A DNA stretch of 64,000 nucleotides from Clostridiales bacterium Firm_11 (lineage in GTDB: Bacteria; Bacillota; Clostridia; Christensenellales; Aristaeellaceae): contig LVAQ01000027.1 of NCBI GenBank assembly GCA_001604105.1, positions 48,149-112,148 on the forward strand, read 5' to 3'. Below the pieces are notes generated by a model, which was not told the origin of the DNA, searched no databases, and worked only from the letters and a program-made list of their open reading frames with translations. Each line of letters opens with the position of its first letter. The stretch's first letter is position 1. Of the stretch, positions 1-6,914 are shown in pieces. The translations under genes and the position numbers were made by a program.

Positions 1-107
1 GTCCCGGGAAGATCGCGGGAGGGGTTTTGGTTATGCTGGGACTATGGCATTACGCCTGGGTCTGGAAGCGGGCGCAGGAGGATTCGCCCGTTGATCGCAA
101 GGCGTGA
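1..107 (+). CDS. C-terminal fragment of a membrane protein (cut by window edge)
   Basis: Reading from base 3, an open frame runs to a TGA at 105-107 and gives about 34 residues. A hydrophobic stretch (AGGVLVMLGLWHYAWVW) is followed by a charged tail (KRAQEDSPVDRKA), which looks like the last membrane helix and cytoplasmic end of a polytopic protein, for example a transporter. No family can be named from so little. It lies about 400 bases before the phosphonate operon on the same strand, so a link to that pathway is possible but not shown. Confidence 0.4.
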   Translation, partial: PGKIAGGVLVMLGLWHYAWVWKRAQEDSPVDRKA

Positions 108-408
108 ACGCGTACAGGCGCATCAGGGTGATGCAGCAGGATGGTTACCACGCGTTAGCAAATGCATAGATCAATACCGCGTTGCATAACCCTGCAAGGA
201 GTTAAGCGGCGCGCTTCTACGGTCAAAGTGTAGCACATTCCCGTGTGCTTGCAAAGTTGGAAGAAGCGGCTTTGCGGGGAACCGCGTGCATTTGCGGCTT
301 GCGAGCGGGTTCACAGGGGGTTGGTGCTTTTCGGATGGATTCAGTGGGTCTGTTACTGGCTCAATAGATAAACGATGCTCGCTCACGTTATGTTTTGTGT
401 TTTGAAGG

Positions 409-441
409 AAAATCTACAAAGCTACAACAGGAGTAGATTTT
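409..441. repeat. 9-bp perfect inverted repeat upstream of phosphonate promoter
   Basis: AAAATCTAC at 409-417 is mirrored by GTAGATTTT at 433-441 with a 15-base loop. It ends four bases before the -35 box at 445. It could be a weak terminator for the upstream gene or an operator for the phosphonate operon. The remaining bases between 108 and 400 show nothing recognisable. Confidence 0.4.
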
Positions 442-444
442 GCT

Positions 445-473
445 TTGATTTTTACGCCGTTTCATAGTATGAT
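445..473 (+). promoter_or_regulatory. Predicted sigma-A promoter of the phosphonate operon
   Basis: TTGATT (445-450) and TATGAT (468-473) are separated by 17 bases and lie 32 bases before the first start codon. All four downstream genes are closely spaced and probably transcribed from here. Confidence 0.55.
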
Positions 474-505
474 AGCAAGGAACGCAAGTTGTAACGAGGT
501 GCAAT

Positions 506-1636
506 ATGGATACAAGACTTTTTCTGCGTGGGCTGAAGCAGCTGGGCGTCGGGTTCTACACGGGGGTTCCTGATTCGCTGCTCAAACCCTTGAATGATAC
601 CCTGTACGCTGACTATGGCCTGACGGGAGCGCATGTGGTAACCGCGGACGAGGGCGGCGCGGTAGCGCTGGCGGCAGGCCATTATATTGCAACGGGCAAA
701 CCGGCCATGGTCTACATGCAAAACAGCGGCATCGGCAACGCGGTCAATCCGCTGGCATCGCTTACCCACGGCCTTGTGTACGGCATTCCCTGTGTATTGG
801 TGGTAGGCTGGCGAGGTGAACCCGGTGTGCACGATGAGCCGCAGCATGCCTATCAGGGCAAGGTTACGCCGCAGATGCTTGAATTGTGCGGCCTTCGAGT
901 GTTTGCGCTGGACAAAGGAACCGATGACGCCGCCTTTGCCGGAATGCTGGAGGAGGCTGCTCCGTTACTTGCCAAAGGGGAAAGCGTCGCGTTTCTGGTG
1001 CACAAGGGCGGCCTGACGGGCGGTGAGCCTGTCCGGATGCCGCAGCGTGCCGCCATGACGCGGGAGGATGCCATCCGCACGCTGATCCAGCATGCGGGGG
1101 GACAGGATTACTTTGTCTCCACCACAGGAAAAGCTTCCCGTGAGCTGTTTGAACTGCGCAAGGCGCTTGGGCATACCCATGAACGTGATTTCCTGACTGT
1201 CGGCTCCATGGGGCATGCGAATATGATTGCCCTGGGCATGGCGAAAGCACGGCCGAACGATACCTTCTGGTGCCTGGATGGGGACGGCGCGGCGCTGATG
1301 CACCTTGGCGGATTAGCCGTTGAGGCGCAACAACATGCGACCAACCTGATCCATGTGCTGCTCAACAATGGCGCGCATGAAAGCGTGGGCGGCATGCCTG
1401 TCGTCGGCGGCGGATTACGCTTTGCCCCTTTGGCCGAGGCAGCGGGGTTTGAACTGGTTTTGACCGCTGAAAACGAAACGCAGCTGAACGATGTGCTGCC
1501 CCGCGTCCGCGCGGCGCAGGGCAAGCAGCGATTTGTGGAGATACTCCTGAACGCGGGCGCGCGGGAAGATCTGGGGCGACCAACGCAAACCCCCAAAGAG
1601 AACCTCGCCAGCCTGATGCAGGCGCTGGGAAAGTGA
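506..1636 (+). CDS. aepY: Phosphonopyruvate decarboxylase (TPP-dependent)
   Basis: This 376-residue protein has the layout of phosphonopyruvate decarboxylases (AepY/Ppd/Fom2). An N-terminal pyrimidine-binding domain contains the conserved Glu in ADEGG (residue 49). A C-terminal TPP domain contains the GDGAALMH...LNNG magnesium/diphosphate signature (residues 259-289). The enzyme converts phosphonopyruvate to phosphonoacetaldehyde, the irreversible step that pulls the unfavourable PEP mutase reaction forward. The start ATG follows an AGGTG ribosome site. It is the first gene of an operon that also holds the mutase and a phosphonoacetaldehyde reductase, which supports the substrate assignment over sulfopyruvate decarboxylase, a close relative. 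Confidence 0.9.
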   Translation: MDTRLFLRGLKQLGVGFYTGVPDSLLKPLNDTLYADYGLTGAHVVTADEGGAVALAAGHYIATGKPAMVYMQNSGIGNAVNPLASLTHGLVYGIPCVLVVGWRGEPGVHDEPQHAYQGKVTPQMLELCGLRVFALDKGTDDAAFAGMLEEAAPLLAKGESVAFLVHKGGLTGGEPVRMPQRAAMTREDAIRTLIQHAGGQDYFVSTTGKASRELFELRKALGHTHERDFLTVGSMGHANMIALGMAKARPNDTFWCLDGDGAALMHLGGLAVEAQQHATNLIHVLLNNGAHESVGGMPVVGGGLRFAPLAEAAGFELVLTAENETQLNDVLPRVRAAQGKQRFVEILLNAGAREDLGRPTQTPKENLASLMQALGK

Positions 1637-1646
1637 GGCTGCATCG

Positions 1647-2369
1647 ATGAAAGCCCTTATCCTCAACTCTGGCCTTGGAAGCCGCATGGGAGCCCATACG
1701 CAGCAGAAGCCCAAGTGCATGGCGCAGATCGGCGGCGGCTATACCATCCTCAGCAGGCAGCTCACACAGCTGGCAGCTGCGGGTGTAGGAGATATCGTCA
1801 TCACCACGGGGCCGTTTGCGGACGCGCTTGCCGCGCATGTGGCGGAGCTTCGGCTGCCCATTCAGGTTACCTATGTGCATTGCGAGGATTATGCCACAAC
1901 CAATTACATCGTAAGCATGCACCGCGCCGCACCGCATCTGCGCGGGCATGATGTGCTGCTGCTGCATGGCGATCTGGTGCTGGAATCAAGCGTATATGCC
2001 GATCTGCTCCAGAACCCGCGCAGTGTTATGACGGTGGATGAAACCCTGCCCCTGCCGCAAAAGGATTTTAAGGCAAGGCTTGCGGATGGGCGCATTGTGG
2101 AAGTTGGGGTATCGCTGTTTGGAAAGGAATGTGTTGCCTGCCAGCCAGTTTACCGCTTTACAGCGGAAGGCTTTGCGCAGTGGCTGGACGCCATCGACGT
2201 TTTCGTAGCCAACGGGGATACCCGCGTCTATGCGGAAAACGCATTCAACGCGAAAAATGGAAGCATCCCGCTTTGGCCGCTGCAACTGAATGGGCGGCTG
2301 TGCAGCGAGATTGACAACCCCGAGGATCTTGCGCAGGTATCCGAGCGTTTCCTGCGTACGCTTAGGTAG
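1647..2369 (+). CDS. Nucleotidyltransferase of the sugar-phosphate/phosphocholine cytidylyltransferase type
   Basis: The 240-residue product opens with the nucleotide-binding signature of the GT-A-like NTP transferase family (LNSGLGSRMG...KPKCM, residues 6-25) and has a metal-binding LLLHGD motif near residue 110. Relatives include LicC phosphocholine cytidylyltransferase and PntC, which makes CMP-2-aminoethylphosphonate. Inside a phosphonate operon it most likely attaches CMP to the phosphonate headgroup. Its fold differs from the cytidylyltransferase domain fused to the next gene product, so the operon carries two unrelated nucleotidyltransferases. The substrate is inferred from context; no ligand-specific residue could be judged by eye. 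It starts ten bases after the previous stop. Confidence 0.75.
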   Translation: MKALILNSGLGSRMGAHTQQKPKCMAQIGGGYTILSRQLTQLAAAGVGDIVITTGPFADALAAHVAELRLPIQVTYVHCEDYATTNYIVSMHRAAPHLRGHDVLLLHGDLVLESSVYADLLQNPRSVMTVDETLPLPQKDFKARLADGRIVEVGVSLFGKECVACQPVYRFTAEGFAQWLDAIDVFVANGDTRVYAENAFNAKNGSIPLWPLQLNGRLCSEIDNPEDLAQVSERFLRTLR

Positions 2370-2410
2370 GGGCGTATACAAACAATAGAATGGATAAGGC
2401 AGGGAATAAC

Positions 2411-3706
2411 ATGAAAACCGTGTATATGTGCTTTAGTACCGATATTCTGCATAGTGGACACACCGCCATCGTGCGGCGTGCGGCAGAGCAGGGGCAATTG
2501 ATCATGGGCGCGCTGACGGATGAAGCCATCGCCAGCTACAAGCGCTTTCCGCTCATCTCATTGGAAGAGCGTGTGCGGCTCTATGAGAGCCTCGCAGGCG
2601 TGAGCCGTGTGGTGATCCAGCATACGCTGAGCTATCGTGAGATCATTGAAACCCTCAAGCCGGATGTGATTGTCCACGGGGATGATTGGCGTACCGGCGT
2701 ACAAAGCGGCGTGCGGGAAGAAGTTATCCGCCTGCTTTCTGCCTACGGCGGCGAGCTGAAGGAGTTTCCCTATACGCACAGCGCGACGGAGGATGCGCTT
2801 ACCTCGCTGGATGAGCGCATGAACATGCCGGAAATGCGCCGCGCGCGCCTGAAGCGCCTGCTGGCGCTCAAGCCATGCCTGAGCGTGATGGAAGCCCATA
2901 ACGGCCTTACAGGGCTCATAGCGGAAAACGCGCGCGCGCAGGTGGGGGGCGAGGTGCGCCAGTTTGATGCGATGTGGGTGAGCAGCCTGTGCGATTCCAC
3001 CGTCAAAGGCAAACCCGATATTGAGCTGGTGGATTTGACCAGCCGCATTCATACTCTGGAAGAAATCATGGAGGTCACCACCAAACCCATCATACTGGAT
3101 GGGGACACGGGCGGGCTGACCGAGCATTTTGTGTATAACCTGCGTACCCTGGAAAGGCTAGGCATCAGCGCCATCATCATTGAGGATAAAACCGGGCTTA
3201 AGAAAAACTCCCTGTTTGGTACCGAAGCCCAGCAGGTGCAAGCGCCGGTGGAAGCGTTTTGCGAGAAGATTCGCGCGGGCAAGATCGCGCAGCGCAGCCG
3301 GGATTTCATGATCTTCGCGCGTTGCGAGAGCTTGATTTTGAACCAGGGCATGGATGACGCCCTCACCCGCTGTGATGCCTATGTGCGCGCGGGTGCAGAC
3401 GGTATCATGATCCATAGCTGCCAGAAAACGCCGGATGAAGTATATGCCTTTTTAGAAAGGTTCAGGGAAATCCATCCCGCTACGCCCGTCGTGGTGGTGC
3501 CGACCACCTACAATGGCGCTACGGAGGAAGAACTGGCCGCCCACGGTGTGAACATCGTGATTCATGCCAACCACCTCCTGCGCAGCGCTTTTCCCGCCAT
3601 GCGTAAAACCGCGGAGCTTACATTGTTGCATGGGCGCACCAAAGAGGCGGAACCCCTTTGCCTGTCCATCAAGGATATTCTCACGCTGATCCCCACCGAT
3701 GAATAA
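2411..3706 (+). CDS. pepM: Cytidylyltransferase-phosphoenolpyruvate mutase fusion
   Basis: The C-terminal two-thirds is PEP mutase, which interconverts PEP and phosphonopyruvate by forming the C-P bond. The diagnostic EDKTGLKKNS motif is at residues 258-267 and a DGDTGG metal-site loop at 230-235. Residues 1-130 form a HIGH-type cytidylyltransferase domain (HSGH at 14-17, ISLEER near 49-54). This domain order is known from Fom1 of fosfomycin biosynthesis, where the N-terminal part makes cytidylyl-2-hydroxyethylphosphonate. The ATG at 2411 was preferred to 2390 because an AAGGCAGGG ribosome site precedes it and the beta-strand of the domain starts there. The stop nearly abuts the reductase gene, which fits one transcript. 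Confidence 0.92.
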   Translation: MKTVYMCFSTDILHSGHTAIVRRAAEQGQLIMGALTDEAIASYKRFPLISLEERVRLYESLAGVSRVVIQHTLSYREIIETLKPDVIVHGDDWRTGVQSGVREEVIRLLSAYGGELKEFPYTHSATEDALTSLDERMNMPEMRRARLKRLLALKPCLSVMEAHNGLTGLIAENARAQVGGEVRQFDAMWVSSLCDSTVKGKPDIELVDLTSRIHTLEEIMEVTTKPIILDGDTGGLTEHFVYNLRTLERLGISAIIIEDKTGLKKNSLFGTEAQQVQAPVEAFCEKIRAGKIAQRSRDFMIFARCESLILNQGMDDALTRCDAYVRAGADGIMIHSCQKTPDEVYAFLERFREIHPATPVVVVPTTYNGATEEELAAHGVNIVIHANHLLRSAFPAMRKTAELTLLHGRTKEAEPLCLSIKDILTLIPTDE

Positions 3707-3731
3707 CACTGCGGATAAGGAGGGTGTCGCG

Positions 3732-4868
3732 ATGTTTTCACCCCTGTGCCCCGTTGATGTTCGGGTACTCGCGCCTGAAGCGGCGCAGCATGCCGTGCGG
3801 CAATGGCTGCCCGAGCCTACACAGCTTCTGGTGCTTTGTTCGCCCAGGAGGAGCGCCGCGCTGAACCTTGCGCCGTTTTTTACCGCATTGCAGGGGGACG
3901 GCCACGCGTTGCAGCTTTATGGGGATATCCCGCCCAACCCGACGGTTGCGGATGTAGCCGCGTTGCTGCAACGCTTACGGGAGCAACCGTTCACGCCCAC
4001 AGCCATTCTGGCCATTGGGGGCGGCAGCTGCATTGACCTTGGCAAGGCGGTGGCAGCGCTGTATCCTCTTTTACCCAAGCCGGATGTTGACGCGGTGCGG
4101 CAGGCAATACTCAGCAAGGCATATGCGGGGAGCTTAGGGCAACCCCCGCTGCTGGCGATGCCCACCACGGCGGGCACAGGCAGCGAGGTCACGCGCTGGG
4201 CAACCATCTGGGATCCGGAAAATCAGCAGAAGCATTCCATAGATCATGCGGCGGGCTTTCCTAAGGCGGCGGCGATTGTGCCGGAATGGACGCAGGGCAT
4301 GCCCGCAGCGCTCACGCTCTCCACAGGGCTGGACGCGTTGTCGCACGCGATGGAAGCCTTTTGGGCGGTCGCGCGCAATCCGGTTTCGCAGGAGCTGGCG
4401 CTTACAGCAGTGCGCGAAATCGTACACGCGCTGCCCATCGCGCTTGCCCAGCCCAGTGACCTTACCGCACGCCGCGCGCTCAGCCTTGGTTCGCTGCTGG
4501 CAGGCTTTGCCTTTTCGCAGACGCGTACCACCGCTTGCCATAGCATCAGTTATCCGCTGACGATGCTGCGGGACATCCCGCATGGCTATGCGGCGGCGAT
4601 TACGCTTTCTTCCATCATGCGGCGCAACGCTAAAAAAGTGCCGGAGATGGTTCGTTTGGAAGCCTTGTTTGACGATGCAGAAGGATTTGACGCCTGGCTC
4701 ATGCAAACCGTTCAGGGTGTGCAGGAAATGCGGCTTTCCGCTTTCGGCATAACAGAGGCGGAGCTGGAGACGGTTTGCAAGCTGGCTTTTACAGCCGGCC
4801 GCATGGATAACAACCCGATTGTGTTTACACAGGATGAAGTGATGGAGATTCTGCGGGAGAACCTGTAA
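3732..4868 (+). CDS. Iron-containing alcohol dehydrogenase, probable phosphonoacetaldehyde reductase
   Basis: This is a 378-residue group III (iron-dependent) alcohol dehydrogenase. It has a GGGSCIDLGKA nucleotide-binding loop, the PTTAGTGSEVT motif and metal-ligand histidines in LDALSHAMEAFW and near HGYAAAITL. In phosphonate clusters such proteins (PhpC/FomC type) reduce phosphonoacetaldehyde to 2-hydroxyethylphosphonate. No 2-aminoethylphosphonate transaminase is visible in the window, so hydroxyethylphosphonate is the likely branch. The start at 3732 is chosen because AAGGAGG (3717-3723) lies just upstream. An in-frame ATG at 3699 overlaps the previous stop but lacks a ribosome site. The family assignment is firm; the substrate comes from context. 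Confidence 0.85.
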   Translation: MFSPLCPVDVRVLAPEAAQHAVRQWLPEPTQLLVLCSPRRSAALNLAPFFTALQGDGHALQLYGDIPPNPTVADVAALLQRLREQPFTPTAILAIGGGSCIDLGKAVAALYPLLPKPDVDAVRQAILSKAYAGSLGQPPLLAMPTTAGTGSEVTRWATIWDPENQQKHSIDHAAGFPKAAAIVPEWTQGMPAALTLSTGLDALSHAMEAFWAVARNPVSQELALTAVREIVHALPIALAQPSDLTARRALSLGSLLAGFAFSQTRTTACHSISYPLTMLRDIPHGYAAAITLSSIMRRNAKKVPEMVRLEALFDDAEGFDAWLMQTVQGVQEMRLSAFGITEAELETVCKLAFTAGRMDNNPIVFTQDEVMEILRENL

Positions 4869-5007
4869 CACGCGCGCAATGCTAAAGTACACTGTTGATG
4901 GGATTGCAAAAGGCTGGAGCGCCAAAAGCAGTTTGGGTCTGTGCACCAAAGCCTTGCAACGCAGTTTGCAACGGCCTGCGAGCAGAACCCTGCGTAATAA
5001 TTCATCT

Positions 5008-5051
5008 CGATAAGCAAAGCCCGCCAATCGCTTGGCGGGCTTTGCTTATCG
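5008..5051. terminator. Strong 18-bp hairpin terminator after the phosphonate operon
   Basis: CGATAAGCAAAGCCCGCC pairs perfectly with its reverse complement around an eight-base loop. The stem arms carry T-rich and A-rich ends, so it could stop transcription in both directions. Its central 33 bases (5012-5044) recur exactly at 5232-5264. Confidence 0.75.
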
Positions 5052-5057
5052 AAAATA

Positions 5058-5230
5058 TCCGGTTGGTTACTACCATCGCACGCCGCATAGCCCAGCGGGC
5101 TGTTCGCTCGCTTTGGCTATAGGTTGTGATGTAAGGCTTTGGGGTTCCATCCCAAACCTCGGTAGGGGTTTCACCCTTGCACCCTGACCAGGACTATTAG
5201 CCCTGGACTCAACTTTTTCGACAGCCTGGA
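5058..5230 (+). repeat. Intergenic repeat element, copy A
   Basis: This non-coding stretch begins with GGTTACTACCATCGC and ends around TTTTTCGACAGCC. The first 50 or so bases (CATAGCC...GCGGG.TGTTCGCT) match the reverse complement of 43854-43905, and the end matches the reverse complement of 43622-43640. The two copies share their ends but differ in the middle. Copy A sits exactly between two copies of a terminator hairpin. I see no reading frame of quality, transposase or tRNA. It resembles short dispersed intergenic repeats of clostridial genomes. Confidence 0.5.
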
Positions 5231-5270
5231 CAAGCAAAGCCCGCCAATCGCTTGGCGGGCTTTGTGTATG
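5231..5270. terminator. Second copy of the duplicated terminator hairpin
   Basis: AAGCAAAGCCCGCC...GGCGGGCTTTG at 5232-5264 repeats 33 bases of the hairpin at 5012-5044 without a mismatch. It lies 17 bases beyond the stop codon of the minus-strand DUF3048 gene and can serve as its terminator. Confidence 0.7.
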
Positions 5271-5286
5271 GAATAGGTTCTGCGGT

Positions 5287-6465
5287 TTATTCTACACCGG
5301 TGAAGGTGCAAAGGCTTTCAGGAGGCAGGTGGGCAATAAAGGTCTTGCCGCGGGTGAACTGTAACTCGTTGCCTGCGTCATCATAGAATACGGTAGGACC
5401 TTCGATGGAGTCGCGCACCCAGTAGCCGGGGATGTAGCGCCCGCCAATGAAGATATCCGCGTTGCCTTTGCCCACGCTTTGCATTACGGGCATGATCTTA
5501 TTGTTGTTGGTGTACTCATAGGATACACGCTGGATGATCACATTGGAGAAGCTAAGCCAAGTCTGGTTTTCTTCACTGCGATCTGAAGCGCTTGCGTAGG
5601 AAAGGTACGGCGCGTTGCCGGAATAACGGTAGTACAGGTTTTCCGTTTCATCATAGACGAAGTGGGAAATCCATTTTTCATGACCCCAGTCCAGGTTGAT
5701 CTTGTAGGCAAGGTCATACCCATCGGTATACGGGCTGGCATCCGCAAACAGGAAGGCGTGCGGCGCCGCGGTATAGTTGGTGGGGATCTGGTTGCGAAGT
5801 CCCACGACGTTTACATCCAGATTATCAGGGCTCTTGACACCCTGCACGCGCTGGCGGTAATCCTGAAACTTGTTGGTCAGGAGGTCAAAGAGCACGCCCT
5901 TGTCGCTTGCGCCCAGCTCTTGGAACATCTCAGCGATGTTATTCTCTTCTCTGCGGGGCCCACCGGCGTAGATCAGACCGCTCTGCCATTCTTCACGCAG
6001 CAGCACATGGCCGATGCGCGCCGAGCGTACGGGGCCAGCGGAGGTTGGCTCGCCGTCTTCCAGAGTATCGCTGAACAGGAAGGAGATACGCGTTTCACCC
6101 GTGCGGTAGAGAATGCCCTCATATACGATATCGGCATAAGCGCCGCCCCATGGCGCACGCTGGCCGATGCCCGCGCTCTTGACGGTTTTGCCATTGACAT
6201 CAATCGAACCTTCGGGGTTGCTGATCTGCACCAGCATCGGCAGGTATATACCCTGCCAGCTAAGGCCGGTGGTGGGGCTTTCCCCCGCGATGATGGGATT
6301 GCGCTCGGCAGGTGTGGCGGTTGTAATGGCACGATCCTCCACATTTTGCAGCACGGTGCCATCCAGCGGCAGGGAGTATTTATTGGGCTTTACGGCCGCC
6401 ATTGCGGGAACCGCGATACCCAATGCCAACATGATCACCGCGAGCACGCTGATGATTCTTTTCAC
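5287..6465 (-). CDS. Secreted DUF3048 (YerB-like) protein
   Basis: The 392-residue protein has an N-terminal signal peptide (MKRIIS...AMAAVKP) and the hallmark DUF3048 features: a PMLVQISN.EG block, a YADIVYEG motif, TRISFLFSD and GPVRSARIGH. A C-terminal half carries the paired DUF3048_C region. Bacillus YerB is a lipoprotein of unclear envelope function. Here the signal peptide has no lipobox cysteine, so the protein should be released or held by other means. The start is GTG at 6465, preceded by AGGAGG. It faces the phosphonate operon tail to tail and appears monocistronic. Confidence 0.85.
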   Translation of the reverse strand: MKRIISVLAVIMLALGIAVPAMAAVKPNKYSLPLDGTVLQNVEDRAITTATPAERNPIIAGESPTTGLSWQGIYLPMLVQISNPEGSIDVNGKTVKSAGIGQRAPWGGAYADIVYEGILYRTGETRISFLFSDTLEDGEPTSAGPVRSARIGHVLLREEWQSGLIYAGGPRREENNIAEMFQELGASDKGVLFDLLTNKFQDYRQRVQGVKSPDNLDVNVVGLRNQIPTNYTAAPHAFLFADASPYTDGYDLAYKINLDWGHEKWISHFVYDETENLYYRYSGNAPYLSYASASDRSEENQTWLSFSNVIIQRVSYEYTNNNKIMPVMQSVGKGNADIFIGGRYIPGYWVRDSIEGPTVFYDDAGNELQFTRGKTFIAHLPPESLCTFTGVE

Positions 6466-6543
6466 GGAATTACCTCCTATGATCTTGCTTTCCTGACTTT
6501 ACGAACGGACAAACGATGGTGTCGTTTTCCCGCACTAGCATCC

Positions 6544-6573
6544 ATTATACCGCCCGGTGGCAGAGGGTGTCAA
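6544..6573 (-). promoter_or_regulatory. Consensus promoter for the DUF3048 gene
   Basis: On the minus strand TTGACA (6573-6568) and TATAAT (6549-6544) are 18 bases apart, about 80 bases before the GTG start. Confidence 0.65.
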
Positions 6574-6914
6574 TCGAACAGCCCGTAATACTTGCTACAA
6601 TTAGCATGGTTTGCCATAAATTGGACGCCCATCGAGCGATGCATCGGCGCCTCCGCTGCGTTTGCATGAACCAACGGCTTGATAAGGGAAGCGCGTGGAT
6701 GATGATGGCGAATCGCACATCCAGTGTGAAATGCGCCACAGCATGCGCTGCTGCTCATGGTTCTGCCCCACGGGTAACATGTTCGCCGCATAGCGGTGTA
6801 TCTGCCAATAGGCATTGGGCGCCATGAACCTTATAAACAGTTATGGGGCAGGAAGCCGTGCGGCAGGATGACTTCTCCCGCTCCGTATGTATCGGCCAAA
6901 CGTGTTGCGCGCTG
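6574..6914. other. Intergenic stretch, nothing recognised
   Basis: The bases between the DUF3048 promoter and the end of the L,D-transpeptidase gene hold only short open frames without ribosome sites or protein-like composition. No hairpin with a T tract or known RNA motif was seen. Confidence 0.4.

Noticed and set aside
171..386. 71-codon minus-strand frame before the phosphonate operon
   Set aside because: No ribosome site and no plausible product; probably chance.
2390..2410. Upstream ATG for the PEP mutase fusion
   Set aside because: The ribosome site lies between it and the ATG at 2411, and the extra residues precede the first beta-strand of the domain.
6516..6827. 103-codon frame in the gap before the L,D-transpeptidase
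   Set aside because: It overlaps the DUF3048 promoter, has no ribosome site, and its composition (many Cys, His, Arg) is not protein-like.
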